DNA of 6,269 bases from Klebsiella pneumoniae. Lineage in GTDB: Bacteria > Bacteroidota > Bacteroidia > Flavobacteriales > Flavobacteriaceae. Both the position numbers and the translations under genes were made by a program. Where the stretch lies: contig CALPPA020000107.1 of NCBI GenBank assembly GCA_943325355.2, positions 1-6,269 of the forward strand. The letters are read 5' to 3'. The notes beneath the pieces were generated by a model. It was not told the origin of the DNA. It worked only from the letters and a program-made list of their open reading frames with translations, and did not search any database. Shown piece after piece: positions 1 to 5,814 of the stretch. The number at the start of each line of letters is the position of its first letter. Positions within the stretch are counted from its first letter, which is position 1.

Positions 1-43
1 ACCCAGAATAAAGGACTCAATTGATATGATTATATTTTCTAAT

Positions 44-1234
44 TTACCTCTCAAACAAAGCCAAAGTCCCGCCAACCCAATCTTTATCCTTATTGAATTT
101 CACGCCAATCATTTCGCCACGGCTCAAACGTACCAAGTTGCAGAGTAGAGTAGGAGCGGCATCTTCTTTTTTCCAGACACAAAGCACTCGAACTTCGGCT
201 TTTACTTTTCCGTCGGGAGATTGCACTATGGGAATATAATTGACTTTTTTCTGGAGAATGTACAATTCTTTTTCTGAAACGGCTTCGATGTCTTCTTTTT
301 TTACGTGAAAAATTACGCCAGAACCCGAGAAAGAGAATAAAGGTTTCAGTACATAATTTTCCAAATCTTCAGGAATTACTTTTAAATCGCTCAACAAGGT
401 GGTTTCTATGAAATACTTTCCTTTCAACATTGGCAAAATAAACTTGCTGATTCTGAAAAACCAGTTGGGATGTCCAGCCCATTCTACATCAAGATCGTTA
501 GAGAAATGGAAGTTCAGTTTCAAATCGGTTCGTAAATCCAATTCGTCAAAAATCACGCGATTGTAAATGCGTTTCACACGGATTTCTTCCCCGCTTTCGT
601 TTTTATAAAATAATTGCTTGCCTTTTTTAATTATATCAGTGACACAAATTATTGGAATGTCAAGATCTCTTCGGCAATAATAAAAATCAATTTTCGTGTT
701 TTGTTTTTCGGGTTCAATTTCTAGGAGAATGACATTTTCTTTCGGATGATTGTTACAAATTACATCTTCAATTATATCGAGATATTCCTCAGGTGTTATA
801 TCATTGACGAACGGAGTTAAATCTTTCAGAAACGGATAATGATTCTTGAATTTCTCGTATAAATTGATTTGGTAATTGTACAAAGAAGGAAATCCTTGTA
901 CTTCGATTAGTTTTGGAACAACGGCTCCATTTTCTTCACAAATTCCAAAATCTATAGCCAAGAAAGTCGAGTGTTCGTCTTCGTTGGGAACTTTATTATT
1001 TAGTTCTAATGATTTCTCTGTTAGCTTTTTAAAGTCTTTCTGTTGAATTAGTTTAATAACATCAGAACATCCTTCGATAATTTGTGCTTTTAACTCATTA
1101 GAAATAAAAAAAGGAGTTTCCCCAATTCGAAAAGTCGGTGCATAATCAAAATCAGAAGCAATATCGTCCTTGAATTCCTGATACTTTTTATCGGTAAATT
1201 GGGAATTAAATAAATCACGATATTTTGGAATCAT
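44..1234 (-). CDS. Divergent ATP-grasp-like protein, last gene of the amidoligase cluster
   Basis: A 396-residue soluble protein with no signal peptide or membrane segment. Several segments look like parts of an ATP-grasp or glutathionylspermidine-synthase-like fold. An acidic strand LIEVQGFPSLYNYQ lies at 109-122 and an RIYNRVIFDEL block at 222-232. HPNWFFRISKF spans 255-265. A lysine followed by a glycine/serine loop, VLKPLFSFSGSGV (295-307, Lys297), resembles a nucleotide-binding loop. KAEVRVL (345-351) and NLVRLSRGEMIGV (366-378) supply Glu, Arg and Asn in the order expected for metal and phosphate ligands. These assignments are by eye, so the ligase activity is inferred. The start codon lies 15 bp after the amidotransferase stop, with an A-rich leader and no Shine-Dalgarno, so the two genes are probably cotranscribed. 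By context it would join a carboxylate to an amine in the same pathway as the upstream ligases. It could instead be a non-catalytic relative. Confidence 0.8.
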   Translation of the reverse strand: MIPKYRDLFNSQFTDKKYQEFKDDIASDFDYAPTFRIGETPFFISNELKAQIIEGCSDVIKLIQQKDFKKLTEKSLELNNKVPNEDEHSTFLAIDFGICEENGAVVPKLIEVQGFPSLYNYQINLYEKFKNHYPFLKDLTPFVNDITPEEYLDIIEDVICNNHPKENVILLEIEPEKQNTKIDFYYCRRDLDIPIICVTDIIKKGKQLFYKNESGEEIRVKRIYNRVIFDELDLRTDLKLNFHFSNDLDVEWAGHPNWFFRISKFILPMLKGKYFIETTLLSDLKVIPEDLENYVLKPLFSFSGSGVIFHVKKEDIEAVSEKELYILQKKVNYIPIVQSPDGKVKAEVRVLCVWKKEDAAPTLLCNLVRLSRGEMIGVKFNKDKDWVGGTLALFER

Positions 1235-1249
1235 CAGGAGTTTTATTTG

Positions 1250-2077
1250 TTAATTCGACAATGTTTTTTTAGTTTTCATCAAATCATTGATGGCAATTCG
1301 AAGGAAATTAGGAATCAAGGTTTCATTGGTTCTATATATTTTATCATCATCAACTAAGTCTTCGAGCATATTCCTGAATTTGGTATTGCCCTTCATTTTT
1401 TTGATTTTCTCTTTAGATTCCTTGTTTCTTAAATTGGAAATAAAACTAATAGGGTCAGCTTCTGGGTGAAATTGAGTTCCCACAAAATAATTCGAAAAAC
1501 GCACCGCCATAATCGCTCTTTCGAACTGTACGTGATCTCTGATTTTTTCCAATGAAATGATTTTCGCTCCTTTTTTCGAGAAAATACTCAATTTAGGTTG
1601 AACCACTTGATAATCTCTGGAATCAATGGCATAAAATGGATCCGAAAGTCCTTCAAAAAGTGGGTCTTCAAAACCTTCTTTGGTTTTATGAATGGTCATT
1701 ACACCGAATGAGGTATCATTTCTCTTAGTAATTTCGGCTAAGCCAAAATGTTTACAAGCCATTTGGAATGAATGACAAATAAACAAAACGTGTTTTTTAA
1801 TGGTGTTTTCTTTGTTCCATTTGGTCAATTCATCAATGAAATCGTAATATTTTAAATCCCACTTTCCATCACCTTCCAACGGATTTCCTGGACCACCAGT
1901 CGAGATGTAAATATCAAAATTTTTGATATCTGGCAATTCCGATTTTCCTCTTACATCAAAAATTTGGAACGTAACAATCTGGTTAAAACGGTTGATAATG
2001 TCAATAATACAGCGCATTCCTTGATTTGGCGTGCCATCATACATATCTAAAACCGCAATTTTTATTTGGGTATTCAT
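1250..2077 (-). CDS. Class I glutamine amidotransferase-like protein
   Basis: A 275-residue protein with the class I (triad) glutamine amidotransferase fold. The oxyanion strand STGGPGNP is at 59-66. The nucleophile elbow FICHSFQM (99-106) carries Cys101. The QFHPEAD segment (202-208) supplies His204 and Glu206, so the Cys-His-Glu triad is complete and activity is expected. The elbow is unusual because the glycine of the common GxCxGxQ pattern is Ser103. About 65 residues rich in Lys and charged helix follow the triad (210-275); compact family members usually end sooner. No synthase domain is fused to it and no GMP-synthase or anthranilate-synthase partner is nearby. It may feed ammonia to a neighbouring ligase, or hydrolyse gamma-glutamyl amide bonds as PuuD-type relatives do. 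The 103-bp gap before it holds a probable promoter; the next gene follows after only 15 bp. Confidence 0.9.
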   Translation of the reverse strand: MNTQIKIAVLDMYDGTPNQGMRCIIDIINRFNQIVTFQIFDVRGKSELPDIKNFDIYISTGGPGNPLEGDGKWDLKYYDFIDELTKWNKENTIKKHVLFICHSFQMACKHFGLAEITKRNDTSFGVMTIHKTKEGFEDPLFEGLSDPFYAIDSRDYQVVQPKLSIFSKKGAKIISLEKIRDHVQFERAIMAVRFSNYFVGTQFHPEADPISFISNLRNKESKEKIKKMKGNTKFRNMLEDLVDDDKIYRTNETLIPNFLRIAINDLMKTKKTLSN

Positions 2078-2104
2078 TTTATTTATTTAAACAATTTGAT
2101 AATG

Positions 2105-2112
2105 CAAAGATA
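2105..2112 (-). promoter_or_regulatory. Bacteroidota-type -7 promoter box before the amidotransferase gene
   Basis: Read on the minus strand this is TATCTTTG followed by CA, an exact match to the TAnnTTTG -7 consensus of Bacteroidota housekeeping promoters. It lies 27 bp upstream of the ATG at 2077, leaving a short AT-rich leader. The -33 element is poor: the nearest well-placed TTG (2138-2140) is 25 bp away, longer than the usual spacing of about 17-23, and another at 2126-2128 is only 13 bp away. It suggests a secondary promoter that starts transcription of the last two cluster genes separately from the first three. Confidence 0.5.
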
Positions 2113-2147
2113 ACTTTTTCAATTTCAATTTTAGTGACAATATATAG

Positions 2148-2175
2148 CTGAATACTGAAAACTGATTACTGAACA
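2148..2175. repeat. Four-unit heptamer tandem repeat (CTGAWWA-like)
   Basis: Four consecutive 7-bp units, CTGAATA, CTGAAAA, CTGATTA and CTGAACA, fill the stretch that begins 5 bp after the stop codon of the GCS2 gene. CTGA and the final A are constant; positions 5 and 6 vary. A similar 28-bp array follows the esterase gene at 4392-4419. It does not form an obvious hairpin or terminator. Its function is unknown; it may be slippage-derived intergenic filler of the short tandem-repeat kind. Confidence 0.75.
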
Positions 2176-2180
2176 CTTCT

Positions 2181-3287
2181 TCAAAGTCCTTTTGTAAATT
2201 CATTTGTTATAAAATCCACTACTTTAGTTAAGTCATTTGTATTCTCAAAAACTGCCAGTTGTTTATCGGCACCCGTTCCGTTTTTCATAATTTCATAAAC
2301 GTAATTGATTTGTTCTCTGCTTCCCAATTCATCAACTACATCTTCTACAAATTCAAGTAATTCAATAATTAGCATCTTGGTTTCTACTTCTTTTTGAAGT
2401 CCAAAATCTATCATATTCCCTTCAATTCCATAACGTGCAGCACGAAATTTATTTTCTTTTATCAATGCTAATCTGTATACATTGAAACTCATATTGTGTA
2501 AGGACAATTTATATAATTTGGCGACAATTGCTTGAATAATAGCCACAATACACATCGCTTCATCTACAGTTAAACACATATCGCAAATGCGAAATTCAAT
2601 AGTGTCATAAAAAGGATGCAACCGCAAATCCCACCAAATTTTCTTCGGGTTATCAATACAATTAGTTTTCACCAAAGTATCCAGAAAATTATTATAGGAA
2701 GAAACAGAATCAAAATATTCTGGTAATCCAGTCCTAGGGAATTTGTCAAAAACTTTGGTTCTAAATGATTTATAACCTGTTTGCCTACCTTCCCAAAACG
2801 GGGAGTTCGTAGAAAGCGCAAAAATATGAGGCAAGAAATAACAGGCTTGATTCATTAATTGCAAACCAATTTCCCGATTTTCAATACCAACGTGGCAATG
2901 CATTCCGAAAATCAAATTCGATCTTGCAGCATCTTGTAGCTCATTGACAATATTGTGATACCGAGGGTCATCTGTTATGGGTTGGTCTTGCCATTTAGAA
3001 AAAGGATGAGTTCCAGCACCTCCAACAATTAAACCTTGTTTGCCTGCCAAATCGACAATGACTGACCTTAAAGATTTGATTTCGGCTTCGGCTTCCTTGA
3101 CATTTTTGCAAATGTTGGTTCCCACTTCCACCACAGATTGGTGCATTTCGGCTTTGACCTGCTCGTTTAATATTGTTTTGGCTCCATCAACAATCTTGGA
3201 CAAATGGGAACGTAGATCTCTTGAATCAGGATCTATAATTTGATATTCTTCTTCAACACCAAGTGTAAAAACAGGTAATTTTTTCAT
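2181..3287 (-). CDS. GCS2/YbdK-type carboxylate-amine ligase
   Basis: A complete 368-residue member of the GCS2 (glutamate-cysteine ligase type 2, YbdK-like) family, which uses ATP to join a carboxylate, typically the gamma-carboxylate of glutamate, to an amine. Landmarks in order: GVEEEYQIIDP (10-20), with the acidic metal ligands; AEMHQSVVEVGT (46-57); GGAGTHP (89-95); GMHCHVGI (128-135); STNSPFWEGR (159-168); WWDLRLHPFYDTIEFRICD (218-236); and NKFRAARYG (279-287). These cover the expected catalytic core with nothing obviously missing. Many YbdK-like proteins show only weak glutamate-cysteine ligase activity, so the true amine substrate is open. The gene sits between an ATP-grasp gene (131 bp upstream) and an amidotransferase gene (103 bp downstream), which points to a biosynthetic cluster and not glutathione synthesis: no recognisable GshB follows it. 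A dispersed repeat lies in its leader and a heptamer array follows its TGA stop. Confidence 0.92.
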   Translation of the reverse strand: MKKLPVFTLGVEEEYQIIDPDSRDLRSHLSKIVDGAKTILNEQVKAEMHQSVVEVGTNICKNVKEAEAEIKSLRSVIVDLAGKQGLIVGGAGTHPFSKWQDQPITDDPRYHNIVNELQDAARSNLIFGMHCHVGIENREIGLQLMNQACYFLPHIFALSTNSPFWEGRQTGYKSFRTKVFDKFPRTGLPEYFDSVSSYNNFLDTLVKTNCIDNPKKIWWDLRLHPFYDTIEFRICDMCLTVDEAMCIVAIIQAIVAKLYKLSLHNMSFNVYRLALIKENKFRAARYGIEGNMIDFGLQKEVETKMLIIELLEFVEDVVDELGSREQINYVYEIMKNGTGADKQLAVFENTNDLTKVVDFITNEFTKGL

Positions 3288-3315
3288 ATGTAGATAATAT
3301 TTGTTTCCTAAAGGA

Positions 3316-3406
3316 ATATGGAATTGCTTCGCCTATTCGCTTGCGCTCGGGTCGCATATCTTCATTGGTGTTTGCGACCGAATTTAAAGTTATGCTCATT
3401 TCATAA
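3316..3406. repeat. Dispersed intergenic repeat, copy A
   Basis: This stretch aligns with copy B at 5166-5253 in the same orientation. The segment 3322-3359 matches 5172-5208 at 34 of 38 aligned positions (three substitutions and one gap), CATTGG and TTGCGACC are shared in the centre, and the last 16 bases (3391-3406, TATGCTCATTTCATAA) are identical in both. The GC-rich core contrasts with the AT-rich surroundings. It fills most of the gap between the ATP-grasp stop and the GCS2 start. No flanking target duplication is evident. Its nature (mobile, structural or regulatory) is not known from the window. Confidence 0.88.
3350..3379. other. Inverted repeat inside repeat copy A
   Basis: GGTCGCA (3350-3356) and TGCGACC (3373-3379) are perfect complements separated by 16 bases, giving a 7-bp GC-rich stem. 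There is no T-tract immediately after it on either strand, so it does not look like an intrinsic terminator. In the transcript of the minus-strand cluster it would lie between the ATP-grasp and GCS2 reading frames. Confidence 0.6.
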
Positions 3407-3418
3407 TAAATAAGATTA

Positions 3419-4366
3419 TTATTTAACAGAAACCGCTTCTTTAATAAATGTACCCCAAGTTAAATTCATTTTGCCTGGTTTTTGTTTTTTGGCGGCTGCA
3501 ATTGCCATTTTAGCAGCGTGTTCCACAACCCATTCGAAATTCTCGGCACCAACGGATGTTAACTCTGCATCTGGTGCTGGATTTCCAAAATCAATAGCGT
3601 AAGGAATCCCATCTCGAACGGCGAATTCAACGGTGTTAAAATCATAACCCAATCCTTTGCAAAGTCTTAAAGTATAGTCCTTTACAGTTGCTAATAATTT
3701 CTTATCAGTTGCTGGACCATCAATGACATATCTTAAATGATGAGGATTTCTTGGTTCATATTGCATTATTTTTACGTCTTTGCAACCCAAACAATACACA
3801 CGGAAATATTCTGTAAAAACAATTTCTTCCTGCAACATCATCACTAATTGTCCGGTTTCTTGGTGTTTTTCCCAAAATTCTTCCTTGTTTTCTAATCGGT
3901 AAACGCTTTTCCAACCGCCACCAGCATAAGGTTTCATATAGGCTGGGAATCCGATGTAATCAAAAATTCCTTCCCAATCCATTGGATATTTTAAGTTCCG
4001 GAAGGATTTACCCGTTGTATCAGTAGGATGTTCAGCCGATGGTAGAATTACGGTATTCGGAAGCGGAACACCAAGTGTATCAGCCAATGAATTATTAAAA
4101 AACTTATCGTCTGCACTCCACCAAAAAGGGTTGTTGATAACGTTTGTTCCTGTCAAAGCTGCGTTTTTGAGATAGGCTCTATAAAACGGAACATCTTGTG
4201 AAATTCTATCTATAATTACTGCATATTCGCCATCTTTATTTTGAACTACTTTGTCAATAGAAACGGCTTCGGCAATGATGCCTTTTTCATTTTTTGAGTT
4301 TACTCTGTCTATAAATGCTTGCGGAAAAGTATCTTCCATACCGAATAATATTCCAATTTTTTTCAT
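3419..4366 (-). CDS. ATP-grasp carboxylate-amine ligase (RimK/D-Ala-D-Ala-ligase-like)
   Basis: A complete 315-residue ATP-grasp protein. The N-terminal domain (about 1-100) starts with a MKKIGILFGM strand and includes DRISQDVPFYRAYLKN (53-68) and NNPFWWSADDKFF (78-90), the segment linking to the ATP-binding lobe. GFPAYMKPYAGGGWKSVYRL (139-158) holds the nucleotide-binding lysine (probably Lys145) and the glycine-rich loop. LQEEIVFTEYFRVYCLG (178-194) is the hinge strand. VEFAVRDGIPYAIDFGNPAPDAE (246-268) contains the likely metal ligands Glu247, Asp259 and Asn262. Family chemistry is ATP-driven amide or peptide bond formation through an acylphosphate. The substrate is not readable; the DFGN arrangement differs from the common E-x-N, so it is not a clear housekeeping ligase. 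The esterase gene lies 56 bp upstream and the GCS2 gene 131 bp downstream. The leader to its ATG is A/T-only for about 14 bases. Confidence 0.9.
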   Translation of the reverse strand: MKKIGILFGMEDTFPQAFIDRVNSKNEKGIIAEAVSIDKVVQNKDGEYAVIIDRISQDVPFYRAYLKNAALTGTNVINNPFWWSADDKFFNNSLADTLGVPLPNTVILPSAEHPTDTTGKSFRNLKYPMDWEGIFDYIGFPAYMKPYAGGGWKSVYRLENKEEFWEKHQETGQLVMMLQEEIVFTEYFRVYCLGCKDVKIMQYEPRNPHHLRYVIDGPATDKKLLATVKDYTLRLCKGLGYDFNTVEFAVRDGIPYAIDFGNPAPDAELTSVGAENFEWVVEHAAKMAIAAAKKQKPGKMNLTWGTFIKEAVSVK

Positions 4367-4391
4367 TTTTAAAATTTTTATTATTTTTAGA

Positions 4392-4419
4392 CTTAATACT
4401 TAATACTCTGATCTTAATA
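4392..4419. repeat. Four-unit heptamer tandem repeat (CTTAATA)
   Basis: Units in register are CTTAATA, CTTAATA, CTCTGAT and CTTAATA: three identical and one diverged. The array starts 3 bp after the esterase stop codon (minus-strand sense) and ends 25 bp before the ATP-grasp start. It has the same length, unit size and post-stop position as the array at 2148-2175, although the unit sequence differs. Confidence 0.65.
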
Positions 4420-4422
4420 ATT

Positions 4423-5136
4423 TTAAAAGAACTTTATTCTTGATAAATAATGAGGAAACATTTCTTTCCAAACTGGCCAATCGTGTTCCCGATCTTGCCT
4501 GACATCGAGCCAATGTTGGATGTTTCTCTCGCCTAAAACTCGGCTTAATTTTAGATTAGCATCATAGCAAATATCCCAGTTTGAAGTACCTAAACAAATA
4601 TCCATATTCCAAAGTTCGTGGTCATTCAATCCATATAAATAATCTTCGGGACTGTTGTAGAAAACATTGTCATCGTGATGACCGTCCATAAAACTTTTAA
4701 TATTGAAAGCGCCTCCCATCGAGAAAACGTGGCTGACATATCCAGGATGACGAAAGGCAAAATTGGCTGCGTGATAGCCTCCAAAACTGCAACCGGCAAC
4801 GGCAACTTTTCCAGAATGTGTGTTATTTTTTACTTTTTCGACGATTTCGTGACAAATCATTTTATCATACCAAGTGTGATTTTCAATGCGGTGTACAGGA
4901 TGTATATTTTTGTTATAGAAGCTGTCTTTATCAATGCTTGCAGGACAAAATATTTGGATTAGCCCTTGTTCAATAAACCATTTTGCGGATTCAATTAGTC
5001 CCATATCTTTGTTCTCGTGATAACTCCCCATTGATGTTGGAAAAAGTATTACCGGATAACCAGTGTGACCAAAAACTAACATTTCTATGTCCCTATTTAA
5101 ATTGGGTGAGTACCATTTGAAGTGTTCTTCTTTCAT
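4423..5136 (-). CDS. Esterase-D-type alpha/beta hydrolase
   Basis: A 237-residue alpha/beta-hydrolase of the putative esterase (esterase D-like) family. The strand and turn VFGHTGYPVILFPTSMG (21-37) looks like the oxyanion-hole region. The nucleophile elbow is AGCSFGGYHA (114-123), a G-x-S-x-G motif with Ser117. His218 in the REHDWPVWKEMFP segment (216-228) is the likely catalytic histidine. Asp188 or Asp192 in SNWDICYDANL (185-195) is the likely acid. There is no signal peptide, so it probably acts in the cytoplasm, unlike secreted relatives. It opens the five-gene cluster, 56 bp ahead of the ATP-grasp gene. In that setting it could release or trim an ester or amide intermediate, or proofread products; this is inferred from context only. 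The start is set by a CATATG with an A-rich leader. Repeat copy B lies in the gap upstream. Confidence 0.88.
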   Translation of the reverse strand: MKEEHFKWYSPNLNRDIEMLVFGHTGYPVILFPTSMGSYHENKDMGLIESAKWFIEQGLIQIFCPASIDKDSFYNKNIHPVHRIENHTWYDKMICHEIVEKVKNNTHSGKVAVAGCSFGGYHAANFAFRHPGYVSHVFSMGGAFNIKSFMDGHHDDNVFYNSPEDYLYGLNDHELWNMDICLGTSNWDICYDANLKLSRVLGERNIQHWLDVRQDREHDWPVWKEMFPHYLSRIKFF

Positions 5137-5165
5137 ATGTTGATTTTTATTGTTTTTTATCGGTC

Positions 5166-5253
5166 ATATGTAATTGCTTTGCCTGTTCGCTGCGCTCGGG
5201 TAGCATATTACATTGGTAATTGCGACCAAAAATCTGCTATGCTCATTTCATAA
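5166..5253. repeat. Dispersed intergenic repeat, copy B
   Basis: Second copy of the element at 3316-3406, same orientation. The conserved core (5172-5208) and the identical 16-base end TATGCTCATTTCATAA (5238-5253) match copy A. It occupies the upstream part of the esterase leader, about 30 bp before the ATG. Two copies in one cluster, each 5' of a cluster gene, could be coincidence if the element is common genome-wide. Confidence 0.88.
5199..5227. other. Extended hairpin inside repeat copy B
   Basis: The outer arms GGTAGCA (5199-5205) and TGCGACC (5221-5227) pair with one mismatch. The inner arms ATTAC (5207-5211) and GTAAT (5216-5220) pair perfectly around an ATTG loop, with one bulged base at 5206. 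ATTACAT (5207-5213) is also complementary to ATGTAAT (5168-5174), so a second, mutually exclusive pairing exists. No T-tract follows, so it is not a standard terminator. Confidence 0.6.
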
Positions 5254-5345
5254 AAAATAATTTTAACAATTATAGTGAAAAAATTCAAGCGAGAAACATA
5301 AATAGTTACCGAAAATAGTATTTATTAAAAAAAAGACATCTTTAA

Positions 5346-5747
5346 TTAATTCGAATTAAATTCAAACAATTGTACTTGACTTTTCAATCTTTCAATAAGC
5401 ATTCCCATCATTCTTTTGTTTAGGCTGGAGGAGTTTTTTTTATATATCGAATATTCAATAGTAGTAAATAATCCTATAATCATTCCTTTCAAAGCATTCC
5501 GAAACTTGATATCTTTTTGAATTGCGTTTTCAATAATGACCAATTTTTTCTCAATGGAATGAGTATTGAAATCTATTTTGTTTTTCGTTAAGTGATTCAT
5601 AAAGGAAGCTACAAACAAATCGTTTTGCAACTTCAAAATTGGACGAAGTACTTCATTTTGAAAAAGTTCTTCAGTTGAGGATTGGTCTGAAACAGCTCCA
5701 ATAGTCTGCCCTCGAAATTCTTTTAAAAAAACATCTCTTTGTGTCAT
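5346..5747 (-). CDS. Small conserved protein of unknown function
   Basis: A 133-residue, charged, probably all-helical protein without signal peptide or membrane span. Blocks that look constrained are FQNEVLRPILKLQNDL (29-44), the IENAIQKDIKFRNALKGMIIG region (72-92) and SSLNKRMMGMLIERLKSQ (107-124). I recall similar Flavobacteriaceae proteins that databases sometimes label glyoxalase, but no glyoxalase metal-binding pattern is visible here and I would not transfer that name. It is divergent from the thioesterase gene across 67 bp. A 209-bp gap containing a repeat separates it from the esterase, so it is probably not part of the cluster operon. The leader before the ATG is a run of purines (AAAGAAAAAAAAG), typical of Shine-Dalgarno-free initiation in this group. 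Confidence 0.8.
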   Translation of the reverse strand: MTQRDVFLKEFRGQTIGAVSDQSSTEELFQNEVLRPILKLQNDLFVASFMNHLTKNKIDFNTHSIEKKLVIIENAIQKDIKFRNALKGMIIGLFTTIEYSIYKKNSSSLNKRMMGMLIERLKSQVQLFEFNSN

Positions 5748-5790
5748 CTTTTTTTTCTTTAAAATTAAAAAAAATGAGATAAGAAAAGTT

Positions 5791-5798
5791 TAATTTCG
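5791..5798 (+). promoter_or_regulatory. Possible -7 box of the thioesterase gene
   Basis: TAATTTCG, followed by CA, matches the Bacteroidota TAnnTTTG -7 consensus at all but one position and lies 16 bp before the ATG. No TTG is present at the expected -33 distance; that region is A-rich. The position in a short divergent intergenic region supports it, the missing -33 argues against a strong promoter. Confidence 0.35.
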
Positions 5799-5814
5799 CA
5801 TAAATAAAAATAAT

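Noticed and set aside
1287..1469. Plus-strand open frame of 60 codons
   Set aside because: It lies wholly opposite the amidotransferase gene, whose motifs prove the minus-strand frame is the real one.
3040..3243. Plus-strand open frame of 67 codons
   Set aside because: It is antisense to the N-terminal half of the GCS2 gene and has no recognisable motif or leader.
3305..3316. Near-palindrome TTCCT-AA-AGGAA upstream of the GCS2 gene as an operator
   Set aside because: Five-base arms in AT-rich DNA arise easily by chance, and no second copy or linked regulator is present.
2181..4366. Glutathione biosynthesis (GshA-GshB pair) from the GCS2 and ATP-grasp genes
   Set aside because: The ATP-grasp protein does not look like glutathione synthetase, the GCS2 protein is of the YbdK type, and the added amidotransferase, esterase and second ATP-grasp-like gene do not fit that pathway.
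4675..4962. Plus-strand open frame of 95 codons
   Set aside because: It is antisense to the esterase core, including the GxSxG region; the protein it would encode shows no domain features.
5321..5345. T-rich stretch after the small protein's stop (minus strand) as a terminator
   Set aside because: The T-run is present, but the only upstream stem (AAAGA/TCTTT) would have a two-base loop and no GC pairs to speak of, so it is not a convincing intrinsic terminator.
5760..5767. Minus-strand TAATTTTA as a -7 box for the small protein
   Set aside because: It lacks the final G of the consensus, has no -33 TTG at a suitable distance, and sits in an A/T homopolymer-rich region.
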